A stretch of 52,456 bases of DNA. It comes from Phocaeicola sp. (GTDB lineage Bacteria > Bacteroidota > Bacteroidia > Bacteroidales > Bacteroidaceae). Below, in pieces: positions 7,885 through 16,085 of this stretch (its first letter is position 1; each line of letters opens with the position of its first letter). Where the stretch lies: the NCBI GenBank assembly GCA_020026175.1, contig JAHHQV010000015.1:1-52456 (forward strand), given 5' to 3'. A program made the translations under genes and the position numbers. A model generated the notes under the pieces. It was not told the DNA's origin, did not search any database, and saw nothing but the letters and a program-made list of their open reading frames with translations.

Positions 7885-8676
7885 ATGAAGTATATATTGT
7901 TTTTTATTTCTCTCTTTTTTGTTCTTTCATCTTTTTCTCAAACAAAAAAAGAGTCTCTTTTCGGCAGTAAATACTCTACATACAAAGTAGAGTCATCTTC
8001 TCTAAAAGGTGCGGTTTTCTATCTTGTAAGTGGACATGGAGGTCCAGACCCAGGATGCATAGGCAAATTCCAAGGTAAGGAATTGCACGAAGATGAATAT
8101 GCATACGACATTGTACTTCGCCTAGGCAGAGAATTGCTAAAGCGAGGTGCAAAAGTATATTTTATCATTCAGGATTCAAGGGACGGAATACGTGACTCTT
8201 ATGTTCTGAACAACAGTAAACGCGAGACGTGTATGGGCAAGTCTATACCGCTCAATCAGTTGGAAAGACTGAAGCAGAGAAGTGTTGCCATCAATAATTT
8301 ATACAATAATGATGCAAGCAGTTATAAGCGTGCTATATTTGTTCATGTAGACAGTCGTTCACGTAGTGCCCAGACTGACGTTTATTTTTATCATGCAGAA
8401 AACAGCAAATATGGCAAGCGCTTGGCTACACACATCAAGAAGACCTTTTATAACAAATATAAGAAGCATCAGCCAGGACGAGGCTTTGACGGAACTGTAA
8501 GCGAGAGGAATCTGTATGTATTAAGAAATACAACGCCTGTCGCAGTATTTATGGAATTGGGAAATATACAGAATTCTTTAGATCAGAAACGTTTGGTGCT
8601 TCCTAACAATCGTCAGGCTATGGCAAATTGGATTGTAGAAGGAATTATGGCGGATTATAAACATAGAAAGAGATAA
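7885..8676 (+). CDS. N-acetylmuramoyl-L-alanine amidase (Amidase_3)
   Basis: Zinc amidase that removes stem peptides from MurNAc in peptidoglycan. A signal peptide occupies residues 1-18. The Amidase_3 fold shows the first zinc His in VSGHGGPDPG (about 49-58), a metal-binding Glu in the LHEDEYAYDI segment, the second His in FVHVDSRSR (about 152-160) and the catalytic Glu in VFMELGNIQN (about 230). No LysM or AMIN domain is present. It sits just after the thioredoxin-like gene and is probably in the same operon. Confidence 0.9.
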   Translation: MKYILFFISLFFVLSSFSQTKKESLFGSKYSTYKVESSSLKGAVFYLVSGHGGPDPGCIGKFQGKELHEDEYAYDIVLRLGRELLKRGAKVYFIIQDSRDGIRDSYVLNNSKRETCMGKSIPLNQLERLKQRSVAINNLYNNDASSYKRAIFVHVDSRSRSAQTDVYFYHAENSKYGKRLATHIKKTFYNKYKKHQPGRGFDGTVSERNLYVLRNTTPVAVFMELGNIQNSLDQKRLVLPNNRQAMANWIVEGIMADYKHRKR

Positions 8677-8725
8677 AAACCTTTGGATCTTCCGTAAAAT
8701 AAAACAACTTTAAAAAACTTAATAC

Positions 8726-9160
8726 ATGAAATCAAGGGTTATCATATTGTTAATGTTTTCTTTAGGAGTACTGCTCTTTTCGGCAGGTTCTTATGGCTTT
8801 TATACATTATATGACCATTCACTGAAAACTGAAAAGACTGTTGGAGTGGTAGAACGCATTGATGTACGAAAAGAGTATAATCATCATAGAGTAAGACACA
8901 GGCTGACAAATTCAATTAATTATAAAAGAACGGCTATTATAAATTATGAAACAAAGGAATATGGCAATATGAAAACCAGTGTAGAGTTGTCTAATCCATT
9001 TATATTCCAAGATACAGAACTTTCTGTATGGTATTATCCTAATCATGCTAAGTCTATAATTATACCTTTTGATTATGTGGTAATATGGGGTTTTATGTTT
9101 CTTATAGGTATATCTCTTGTTGGGTTTGGAGTCGTTGTAATAAGAAAAGGCAATACATGA
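8726..9160 (+). CDS. DUF3592-like small membrane protein
   Basis: The protein has 144 residues. A first membrane helix lies at about 5-28 and a second at about 113-137, with a beta-rich soluble region between them ending in ELSVWYYPNHAKS. That layout (helix, extracytoplasmic domain, helix) and the VGVVERI and VWYYPxxP-like motifs fit DUF3592. No catalytic motif can be seen. It is 49 bases after the amidase and 28 before an M48 peptidase, so it probably belongs to the same envelope cluster. Function unknown. Confidence 0.7.
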   Translation: MKSRVIILLMFSLGVLLFSAGSYGFYTLYDHSLKTEKTVGVVERIDVRKEYNHHRVRHRLTNSINYKRTAIINYETKEYGNMKTSVELSNPFIFQDTELSVWYYPNHAKSIIIPFDYVVIWGFMFLIGISLVGFGVVVIRKGNT

Positions 9161-9188
9161 TATATATTAACTTATAAATGATAGATTT

Positions 9189-10007
9189 ATGGAAAAATGT
9201 AAAGTTGTTGTTTTAGGAATATGTTTGTCATCATTCATGACTACCGTACCCGTAATGGCTCAGTTCAATCTAAAGAAAGCTGTCAGTGGAGCTGCAAAAA
9301 TGACAAAGGCTATAACCGTAACAGATGAGCAGATGGCCGAGTATGTAAAAGAGTACATTGACTGGATGGATAAGCACAATCAGGTTTGTCCCGATGACAA
9401 TGAGTATTCAATCAGACTAAAAAAACTAACAGAAGGATTAGATGATGCCGATGGAATACCATTGAACTTCAAAGTCTATTATGTCACAGATGTCAATGCT
9501 TTTGCATGTGCTGATGGTAGTGTACGTGTATTTTCTTCATTGATGGACATTATGAGTGATGAAGAACTGCTCGGGGTGATAGGTCACGAAATAGGTCATG
9601 TGGCACATCGTGATTCAAAGAAAGGTTTCCGCACTGCAATGATGACTTCTGCTTTAAGGGATGGACTCTCTTCACAAGGAGGAAAGATTACAAAACTCAC
9701 AGACTCACAATTAGGCGATTTGACAGAAGCTTTGGTGAATGCCAAACATTCTCGTACTCAGGAATGTGATGCGGACGATTATGGATATGAATTTTTAAAG
9801 AAAGCAGGTAAGAATCCATGGTCTATGGCTTTATCATTCAAGCGGCTTAAAGAACTTCAAGAACAGTCTGCCAAGGGTGGGGGAAATAAGCTTAACCAGT
9901 TGTTTTCTACTCATCCCGACCTTGATATGAGAATAAAGCGTATGGAAGAACGTGCAATTAACGATGGAATAGAAAAGCCTGTAGATTCTCCTTCAAAAGA
10001 AAAGTGA
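9189..10007 (+). CDS. M48 family metallopeptidase
   Basis: Zinc peptidase of the M48 (HtpX/YcaL/LoiP) group, probably periplasmic: residues 1-24 form a signal peptide (VMA-Q). The motif GHEIGHVAHRD carries HExxH at about 133-137, and the third ligand Glu is in RTQECDADDYGYEF (about 197). FACADGSVRVFSSLM is the conserved strand before the active site, and THPDLDMRIKRM closes the domain. No membrane helices follow, so it is a soluble member like YcaL or BepA without TPRs. Last gene of the envelope cluster. Confidence 0.92.
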   Translation: MEKCKVVVLGICLSSFMTTVPVMAQFNLKKAVSGAAKMTKAITVTDEQMAEYVKEYIDWMDKHNQVCPDDNEYSIRLKKLTEGLDDADGIPLNFKVYYVTDVNAFACADGSVRVFSSLMDIMSDEELLGVIGHEIGHVAHRDSKKGFRTAMMTSALRDGLSSQGGKITKLTDSQLGDLTEALVNAKHSRTQECDADDYGYEFLKKAGKNPWSMALSFKRLKELQEQSAKGGGNKLNQLFSTHPDLDMRIKRMEERAINDGIEKPVDSPSKEK

Positions 10008-10059
10008 TAACCACCTTTTACATAAAAATATTTTAAATAACATTAGTATAAAAACAATT

Positions 10060-10128
10060 GGCTGTTAGGATAAAATGAAGACAATACTTTACCAATGTAT
10101 TAAGTCATTTATCTTAACAGCCATTTTT
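10060..10128 (+). terminator. Long hairpin terminator after the M48 gene
   Basis: GGCTGTTAGGATAAA... (from 10060) pairs with ...TTTATCTTAACAGCC (to 10122), about 18 of 19 bases, with a smaller AATAC/GTATT pair in the loop, then ATTTTTG. The stem is longer than usual for a terminator. Confidence 0.6.
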
Positions 10129-10161
10129 GTTGTCAATAAGTTGATTCCTGTTATTTAATAA

Positions 10162-10257
10162 TTAAGATTGATAATACCTCTCTGTACATACTTTGTCAAA
10201 CCTCTCTATATAATCTCGTATATTTTGAGGAAGAAACTCAATGGTTAACATTGTCAT
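10162..10257 (-). pseudogene. Possible small ORF or gene remnant (31 codons)
   Basis: A reverse-strand frame reads MTMLTIEFLPQNIRDYIERF and then DKVCTERYYQS before a stop. The frame stays open about 17 codons further upstream with similar protein-like character. I do not recognise it. It lies between a terminator hairpin and a group II intron-like segment, so it may be a leftover of a lost gene. Coding status is uncertain. Confidence 0.25.
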
Positions 10258-10387
10258 TGTGATTTCATGAATGTTTTTGTCCAATACCGGGATTATGTAG
10301 AAACATTTTTAGTAGCAGTCATATTATATGTTGGTTTAACATTTATACAAAAAGACTGATTTTATAATCAATTAAAAATTTACACAG

Positions 10388-10572
10388 GTAATATAAGCAT
10401 TCTCATATAGATGCCTTATATGAAGTTTCTGTTCGTCAGACCAGATGTTTGCCGCCAGCTTCTTTCAGATTCCAACTCGCGATGGACACCCTTGCTATTG
10501 GCTGTATGATTCCCACTATTAGGGTTCATTGGGGACTTGCACCCGTTAGCTAATACTCATGCCGAGCATACA
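10388..10572 (-). ncRNA. Probable group II intron 5' fragment (no reverse transcriptase)
   Basis: On the reverse strand the segment contains GGCATGAGTATTAGCTAACG, GGGTGCAAGTCCCC, GGGTGTCCATCGCGAGTTGG, GAATCTGAAAGAAGCTGGCG and CTGGTCTGACGAACAG. These resemble domain I of bacterial group II introns as I remember them. It starts directly after the T-run of the GGGtGRT-gene terminator, the kind of site group IIC introns use. No maturase gene or 3' domain V/VI follows, so only a fragment remains. Another structured RNA is the alternative. Confidence 0.5.
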
Positions 10573-10609
10573 AAAAAAAACTCCCACGATTCAAAGAATT
10601 GCAGGAGTT
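10571..10609 (-). terminator. Terminator of the GGGtGRT/NifU-like operon
   Basis: Reverse-strand stem AACTCCTGCAATTC / GAATCGTGGGAGTT (one mismatch and two G-T pairs) with a 3-base loop, followed by nine T. It lies 27 bases after the stop codon. Confidence 0.85.
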
Positions 10610-10635
10610 CAATATTATAGCTTTCAAGTTATCAA

Positions 10636-11646
10636 TTACTTGCTCAAAGCAGTAGCAACGTCAACAGCACAAGCTACAGTACAACCTACCATAGGGTTGT
10701 TACCGATACCCAAGAATCCCATCATTTCTACGTGAGCAGGAACTGATGAAGAACCAGCGAACTGAGCATCTGAGTGCATACGACCCATAGTATCTGTCAT
10801 ACCATAAGAAGCAGGACCAGCAGCCATGTTATCTGGGTGAAGTGTACGACCTGTACCACCACCTGATGCTACTGAGAAATATGGCTTACCAGCAAGAACG
10901 CGTTCTTTCTTGTAAGTACCTGCAACTGGATGCTGGAAACGAGTTGGGTTAGTAGAGTTACCTGTGATAGATACGTCTACACCTTCGTGCCACATGATAG
11001 CTACACCTTCACGAACGTCATCAGCACCATAGCATTTTACTTTAGCACGAGGACCATCAGAGTAAGCTACTTCGTTAACGACTTTCAATTCTCCTGTATA
11101 GTAGTCGAACTGAGTCTGAACGTAAGTAAATCCGTTGATACGAGAGATAATCTGAGCTGCGTCTTTTCCAAGACCGTTCAAGATACAACGTAGAGGTTCT
11201 TTACGAACTTTGTCAGCTTTTGCAGCGATTTTGATTGCACCTTCAGCAGCAGCGAAAGATTCGTGACCTGCCAAGAATGCGAAACATTTAGTTTCTTCGC
11301 GAAGCAACATAGCTGCAAGGTTACCATGGCCGATACCTACCTTACGGTCGTCTGCTACAGAACCTGGGATACAGAATGCCTGCAAACCGATACCGATTGC
11401 TTCAGCAGCTTCAGCGGCGTTTGAGCAGCCTTTCTTAAGAGCGATAGCTGTACCTACTACGTATGCCCATTTTGCATTTTCGAAGCAGATAGGCTGAGTT
11501 TCTTCACAAGTCTTATAAGGATCAAGACCATACTGTTCGCAGATAGCGTTTGCTTCTTCGATGTCTTTGATACCGTTTGCGTTCAAAGCAGCAAGAATCT
11601 GTTTGATACGACGGTCCTGGCTTTCAAATTTTACTTCTCTAATCAT
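10636..11646 (-). CDS. GGGtGRT protein (family of unknown function)
   Basis: The protein has 336 residues and carries the family-naming motif GGGTGRTLHPDNMAAGP at about 273-289. Other conserved-looking stretches are GIGHGNLAAMLL, FLAGHESFAAAEGAIKIA and GFLGIGNNPMVGCTVACAVD. There are many cysteines (about ten), including two in the C-terminal VGCTVAC. No signal peptide or membrane helix, so cytoplasmic. The gene directly upstream (20-base gap) encodes a NifU-like scaffold, and the pair recurs in anaerobes; a link to Fe-S clusters is inferred, not shown. Biochemical role unknown. Confidence 0.9.
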   Translation of the reverse strand: MIREVKFESQDRRIKQILAALNANGIKDIEEANAICEQYGLDPYKTCEETQPICFENAKWAYVVGTAIALKKGCSNAAEAAEAIGIGLQAFCIPGSVADDRKVGIGHGNLAAMLLREETKCFAFLAGHESFAAAEGAIKIAAKADKVRKEPLRCILNGLGKDAAQIISRINGFTYVQTQFDYYTGELKVVNEVAYSDGPRAKVKCYGADDVREGVAIMWHEGVDVSITGNSTNPTRFQHPVAGTYKKERVLAGKPYFSVASGGGTGRTLHPDNMAAGPASYGMTDTMGRMHSDAQFAGSSSVPAHVEMMGFLGIGNNPMVGCTVACAVDVATALSK

Positions 11647-11666
11647 AATGTTCTTTCCTCCTTATA

Positions 11667-12368
11667 TTATTCGTGACGTGGATCAATGTGTTTAACTGCA
11701 CCCTGTTCTGCTGTGAAGCGTCCGTAAGTACCAGTTACTTTCTTCAATGCTTCGTTTGCATCAGTACCTTTCTTGATTTCATCCATGAACTTGCCGAGGT
11801 GTACGAATTCGTAACCGCAGATTTCATCGTTCTTGTCCAATGCGATAGTTTTGATATAGCCTTCAGCCATTTCAAGGTAACGAGGACCTTTAGCCAATGT
11901 TCCGTAAAGTGTACCTACCTGGCTGCGGAGACCTTTACCTAAGTCTTCAAGACCTGCACCAATCATAAGACCGCCTTCAGAGAAAGCTGACTGAGTACGA
12001 CCGTAAACGATCTGTAGGAACAATTCACGCATAGCTGTATTGATAGCGTCGCAAACTAAGTCTGTGTTCAAAGCTTCAAGAATTGTCTTACCTGGAAGAA
12101 TTTCAGAAGCCATTGCTGCTGAGTGAGTCATACCAGAGCAACCGATTGTTTCTACCAAAGCTTCCTGGATTACACCTTCCTTAACGTTAAGAGTTAGTTT
12201 ACAAGCACCCTGCTGAGGAGCGCACCAACCAATACCGTGAGTCAAACCTGAAATGTCTTTTATTTCTTTTGATTTAACCCATTTTCCTTCTTCAGGAATT
12301 GGAGCTGGACCATGATTAGGTCCTTTTTTTACAACACACATGTGTTCAACTTCGTGTGAATAAGTCAT
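11667..12368 (-). CDS. NifU-like iron-sulfur cluster scaffold protein
   Basis: The N-terminal half resembles the IscU/NifU scaffold: HGIGWCAPQQGACKLTLN supplies two Cys, and ALVETIGCSGMTHSAAMASE supplies a Cys followed by the helix seen after the IscU cluster loop. The C-terminal part (about 130-233) is specific to this family. The start is set at MTYSHEVEH (233 aa), because the 19 codons upstream overlap the promoter-proximal leader. It is first in a two-gene operon with the GGGtGRT gene. No isc or suf genes are near, so it may serve a dedicated target. Confidence 0.82.
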   Translation of the reverse strand: MTYSHEVEHMCVVKKGPNHGPAPIPEEGKWVKSKEIKDISGLTHGIGWCAPQQGACKLTLNVKEGVIQEALVETIGCSGMTHSAAMASEILPGKTILEALNTDLVCDAINTAMRELFLQIVYGRTQSAFSEGGLMIGAGLEDLGKGLRSQVGTLYGTLAKGPRYLEMAEGYIKTIALDKNDEICGYEFVHLGKFMDEIKKGTDANEALKKVTGTYGRFTAEQGAVKHIDPRHE

Positions 12369-12444
12369 ATTCTTTACGTTTTTATTAATAAAAAAAGTAT
12401 TTCGTAAAACCATGAATAAGGGCACACTTGCGCTTATCCGTTTG

Positions 12445-12474
12445 CAAAGTTACTTTTTTTATTTGGTTATGCAA
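12445..12474 (-). promoter_or_regulatory. Promoter of the NifU-like/GGGtGRT operon
   Basis: Reverse-strand TTG (12472-12474), 19 bases, TAACTTTG (12445-12452). The start codon is about 76 bases downstream. Confidence 0.78.
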
Positions 12475-12594
12475 CTCAGCTTGTGAAACTTTTTCTTACA
12501 TTTTATAATTATTTTCTCTTGCCAGAGTCCTTTGTAAAGTCTGCTTTGCAAGAAATCCTCAATGTAGGCATTGAAAACTTTTGCCGGAGTTACC

Positions 12595-13908
12595 TTATTG
12601 CTCTGCTTTTTTCGACGGGGCTAAATAGAAGAATGGTGAGAATGAATACATATCATCTATTTTTTCGACTGCATCTGCCTGTGCAACCGGTATGGTGATA
12701 TTGTCTTCTTTCAGTGAGATTCTTGATATTCGTCCGGTGCGTGATGCCCTGTTCACTTCTGGTGTCTTTATTATTACAAGGTCAGTGATGTTGGCTATAT
12801 ACAAATCTCGTGTGTCTGGCTGTATACCCATTTTGATATTGCCCGAGATGCCACTTGACATATTGATGTCTTCTTGCGGGATTGTGTAGAAAATTTCCAT
12901 TGTGGCATCTGTATCGTTTAGACTCATGCAATACACTTTGTCTTTGTCTGTTCGTTTTCCGGGAACAAAAATCTGATTTCCTTTTTCGTCATATATCATG
13001 TCTTTGCTTGATACGTTTGTGGGAAGGCTGAATTGTTTCACTATTTTCATGTCGGATGTTGTTATCAGTGTATTGTTCTTTTTTGATGTGGCTAAGATAT
13101 ATCCGTCGTTCAGCAGGTATATTTCGTCCGTTCTTCCCGGTATGGACAACTTCGATTCCAGCATGAAATTGTCAGAATTATATTTTTCTAGAGACTTATC
13201 TGTCTTGTTGTAAATGAATAGGCTACCGTTGTACGCTTCCACTCTTGAATCTCTGTTGTAATTTATGCTTTTTGCAAGGCTTATGTTTCCGTTTTCTACT
13301 AGATCTATGTTGTATATTTCGTTGTTGCCTACGCCGTAAATTGCTTTTTTGTCGGATACGGCAAACATGAAGTCGATAGTTTTGTCTGTTTCCGGTTTGT
13401 AATTTACTTCTCGTTCTACGTGCAGGTCTTTAGCTCTTATTATGGTTATTTTTGATGGAGAATTATCTTCTTTGATATAGCTGTATTTGGAAAATACGAA
13501 GAAGTAATCTCCCGTTTTTTGTAGTTTGCTTTCAAAACCCAAACCAATGTCTGATCCACATTCTTTCATTATATTGTTCGAAAAATTGTACTCGTGTGAT
13601 ATTGCCATAAGCCTGGCTTGTGGTACATTCCTTTCGGCTTCGAAGCCAGCTCCTAAAGTTGGTTTTTGGCTTTGGTCTAGAGTGAACATATATCCTTCAA
13701 ACTGTTCGTATGTTGTCGGCTTGTCGGGAGTCTGTTCTGTTTCGCTTTGACTGTTTTCTCCGTTGTTCTCTTCTGGAACATTCTCTTCTGGTTTTTCCTG
13801 TATTTCAGGTTTGTCGTCCGAACATGAAACGATGCCTATACTTGATGAAAGGCAAAAGATGATACTGAAAAGTAATACTTTGTTTTTGCTATATGCGAAA
13901 TTTTTCAT
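12595..13908 (-). CDS. Beta-propeller-like surface lipoprotein, probably under cobalamin control
   Basis: The protein has 437 residues with a lipoprotein signal (lipobox IGIVSC, Cys about 29). An acidic, proline-rich tether (about 30-66, many E, P and Q) follows, typical of surface-exposed Bacteroidetes lipoproteins. The rest shows repeated 40-50-residue beta units (KKAIYGVGNNEIYNIDLV; GSLFIYNKTDKSLEKYNSD; GYILATSKKNNTLITTSD; GNQIFVPGKRTDKDKVYCMS), as in a beta-propeller. It is second after the LRR lipoprotein that follows the B12 riboswitch. By analogy with BtuG, a propeller that captures B12 at the cell surface, it may bind a corrinoid; this is inference, and sequence similarity to BtuG was not tested. 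Confidence 0.65.
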   Translation of the reverse strand: MKNFAYSKNKVLLFSIIFCLSSSIGIVSCSDDKPEIQEKPEENVPEENNGENSQSETEQTPDKPTTYEQFEGYMFTLDQSQKPTLGAGFEAERNVPQARLMAISHEYNFSNNIMKECGSDIGLGFESKLQKTGDYFFVFSKYSYIKEDNSPSKITIIRAKDLHVEREVNYKPETDKTIDFMFAVSDKKAIYGVGNNEIYNIDLVENGNISLAKSINYNRDSRVEAYNGSLFIYNKTDKSLEKYNSDNFMLESKLSIPGRTDEIYLLNDGYILATSKKNNTLITTSDMKIVKQFSLPTNVSSKDMIYDEKGNQIFVPGKRTDKDKVYCMSLNDTDATMEIFYTIPQEDINMSSGISGNIKMGIQPDTRDLYIANITDLVIIKTPEVNRASRTGRISRISLKEDNITIPVAQADAVEKIDDMYSFSPFFYLAPSKKAEQ

Positions 13909-13928
13909 AAAATCTTGTGTAGGAATAT

Positions 13929-13966
13929 AATGCCGGATTCTATAAAAGTATTAGAAATCCGGCATT
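13929..13966 (-). other. Hairpin between the two riboswitch-linked lipoprotein genes
   Basis: AATGCCGGATT (13929-13939) and AATCCGGCATT (13956-13966) are perfect 11-base complements with a 16-base loop. On the reverse strand no T-run follows, so it looks like a processing or stability hairpin, or a partial terminator that lowers expression of the second gene. Confidence 0.6.
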
Positions 13967-13996
13967 TATTTGATAAGTAGTAATGATTTGGGATAA

Positions 13997-15220
13997 TTAT
14001 TGTTTAATGTTGTTTCCTTCGATCCTGAATGTTGTGTAAACGACTCCGTAATATACTCCGTCTACAATATATGGATGGGCTACTTTTGGAGGCATTTTTC
14101 CTGTAAGATTGTTGTTAGACAGGTCTACGGCTACAAGAAGAGGTTGTTTTTCACCTCCCAATTGAGAGGGGATTTCTCCTTCGAACTTGTTGTTTTCAAG
14201 ATATAGCAGTCCGAGGCTTTCTATTTCCGATAATACGGTAGGGATGGGGCCGGTGTAGTTGTTGTCGCTTAAAGAAAGTCTGATGAGTTTTTTTAAATTT
14301 GACAATGTAGACGGTATCGTACCAGAAAAATTATTTTCATTGCCATAGAATTCTTTCAGCGATGACATGTCTCCCATTTCTGAAGGTAGTTCGCCCGAGA
14401 GTTCGTTTCCTGCAACAAATAAGGTTTCGAGTTTGTTTAACTGGCCGATAGAAGCAGGCAGTTCTCCAGATAATTTGCATCTTGCTATATCTAGATAAGT
14501 AAGATTGCTTAAGTTTCCTATTTCCTGAGGTATTTCTCCGCTGAACTTGTTTCTTCCCAAAACTATGTATCTTGCGTTCTTCAGATTGCAGATTTCCTGA
14601 GGTATTTCTCCTGTAAGCAATGTGTTTTCGTCTTTTTCGATATAGTTGTTTTGTGTAAGATCCCAAGGTGCTCCCCATAAATCGAGAGTATCTATAGCTA
14701 CCAGATTACCTATTTTGGAAGATAAAGAGCCGTGTATGTCGGTAAATCTCATCTTCCATACTTTAAGATTCTCCAGATTGTACAGTTCTTCTGGTATAGT
14801 TCCTCCCAATTTGTAGTTGTCTGACAAGACAAGTGACTTCAGTTCGTTCAAGTTCCCTATTTCCTTAGGCAATTCTCCCGAAAGTTTGTTGCCGCCAAGA
14901 CGCAATGAAACAACTCTTTCTTCTCCGTTAATGATTTCTGTTCTTACTCCATACCATGTTTTCAGTTCCGAACCGCTTTTCAGCCAGTTATTCTTTGTGC
15001 TCCATTTTTCTCCGTTGGTGGAATTGTAGAATGCTACCAATGCCAGACTGTCTGTCTTGTAACTTGGTCCGTCGTTTTGTACAGCTTCTTCGGATGTCTG
15101 GTTTCTTGAACCTTCTTCCTGCATTTCTTGAAGTGTTGAGAGCTGGTTGTCGCAGCTTGTGAAGCCTATAAGACTGCTAATTAGAAGTAGTCTTGCTGCC
15201 AATTTGTTTTTTTTATTCAT
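13997..15220 (-). CDS. Leucine-rich-repeat lipoprotein downstream of the cobalamin riboswitch
   Basis: The protein has 407 residues from MNKKNKLAA. It has a lipoprotein signal with lipobox GFTSC (Cys about 24), a short tether, then DSLALVAFYNSTNGEKW as seen before plant-type LRRs. About ten LRRs of about 24 residues follow (pattern LSGELPxxIGNLxxLxxLxL), through to about residue 385. It probably sits on the cell surface and binds a protein or ligand. The ORF could start four codons earlier (15232). The leader is about 450 bases and contains the B12 riboswitch, so expression should fall when cobalamin is plentiful. An LRR protein in this position is unusual. Confidence 0.85.
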   Translation of the reverse strand: MNKKNKLAARLLLISSLIGFTSCDNQLSTLQEMQEEGSRNQTSEEAVQNDGPSYKTDSLALVAFYNSTNGEKWSTKNNWLKSGSELKTWYGVRTEIINGEERVVSLRLGGNKLSGELPKEIGNLNELKSLVLSDNYKLGGTIPEELYNLENLKVWKMRFTDIHGSLSSKIGNLVAIDTLDLWGAPWDLTQNNYIEKDENTLLTGEIPQEICNLKNARYIVLGRNKFSGEIPQEIGNLSNLTYLDIARCKLSGELPASIGQLNKLETLFVAGNELSGELPSEMGDMSSLKEFYGNENNFSGTIPSTLSNLKKLIRLSLSDNNYTGPIPTVLSEIESLGLLYLENNKFEGEIPSQLGGEKQPLLVAVDLSNNNLTGKMPPKVAHPYIVDGVYYGVVYTTFRIEGNNIKQ

Positions 15221-15409
15221 ATCTGTTGTCAATTAAAATAAATGTGTATTTCTTTGTCTTCAATCGGTTACCTCTATAATGGATTATTGACTAACAACAG
15301 ACTTTTTTCTACTTGTTGAATGGGTGATAATTTATTATGTGAAAATACCATATATTGGTATTCAAAGCCTATTATTGGACTTGGACATATAAATTATAAT
15401 GTATATAAA

Positions 15410-15672
15410 AGTATGCTGACATCTCCTTCATCCCACGGAAGTAATGACTGTTTGCTTTATAGCAAAATCAATGGCAGGTATTCTGACTTACTCCCATATA
15501 TTATCACATCGCCTTCCCATTTCTATAAAAACAGTGACCGAACCTTTATCAAGTGAAGTACATGAATGTAAGTTCTATGATGTGATATTTGATAGAGTTT
15601 ACAGCAGCGGGACTGTTCAGGATTTTCACCTGATTCCCTTTTTAATCGCATTAGCTATAGCTGCGAACCATT
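15410..15672 (-). promoter_or_regulatory. Cobalamin (B12) riboswitch
   Basis: The reverse strand contains the B12-box core GGGAATCAGGTGAAAATCCT then GAACAGTCCCGCTGCTGTAA (15599-15639), followed by GGTTCGGTCACTG, GGGAAGGCGATGTG and the 3' element AAGTCAGAATACCTGCC (15473-15489). A downstream TTTGC/GCAAA hairpin is probably part of the kissing-loop or expression platform. A -7 promoter element precedes it, and the first gene downstream on this strand is the LRR lipoprotein, followed by the propeller lipoprotein. The outer limits are approximate. Confidence 0.93.
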
Positions 15673-15679
15673 AACGATG

Positions 15680-15687
15680 CAAATGTA
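15680..15687 (-). promoter_or_regulatory. -7 element for the riboswitch transcript
   Basis: Reverse-strand TACATTTG fits TAnnTTTG and lies immediately before the riboswitch 5' end. No TTG was found at -33. The remaining sequence to 16040 is AT-rich and shows only a short TGCAGAT/ATCTGCA hairpin near 15713. Confidence 0.55.
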
Positions 15688-16043
15688 GAAACAAAAGTGT
15701 TATTCAGCCGCCTGCAGATAGTTAAAATATCTAAATCTGCATCGTAAGCTTATTGAATGTTTTTATGAATAGTAAAATCAGTTATAATAAGTAGCAAAGA
15801 TTGTAATGTGGTGTCGTTATGTATGTTCAGTTGCTTTGTTTTTATATTCATAAGCTTTGAATATATAGACTAAGACTGTATATATGTAATCAAAAGCTTT
15901 GGATAAATATAATATAAGGGAGTTTTAGTCTTACTGTCTTGATGTACGTTATTTTATTTGTTTACTGTGCTTTTGTTTTAAAAACGTATAATCATAAAAT
16001 AAACTCTTCATGATAATATATGTATCAAATCAATATTTTTATG

Positions 16044-16051
16044 TATGTTTG
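16044..16051 (+). promoter_or_regulatory. -7 element for the DMP19-like gene
   Basis: TATGTTTG fits TAnnTTTG and lies 34 bases before the start codon. The -33 element is not clear. Confidence 0.5.
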
Positions 16052-16085
16052 CACACAGAAATGAATTAAATTACAATGAATATAT

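Noticed and set aside
12476..12600. Reverse frame of about 44 codons (VTPAKVFNAYIEDFLQSRLY)
   Set aside because: Protein-like, but without a start codon, promoter or recognised family, and it overlaps the end of the propeller lipoprotein. Possibly a relic; not strong enough to annotate.
15700..16040. Further regulatory RNA or small gene upstream of the DMP19-like gene
   Set aside because: Only AT-rich sequence, one short hairpin and two loosely similar AAGCTTTGRATA stretches; nothing consistent.
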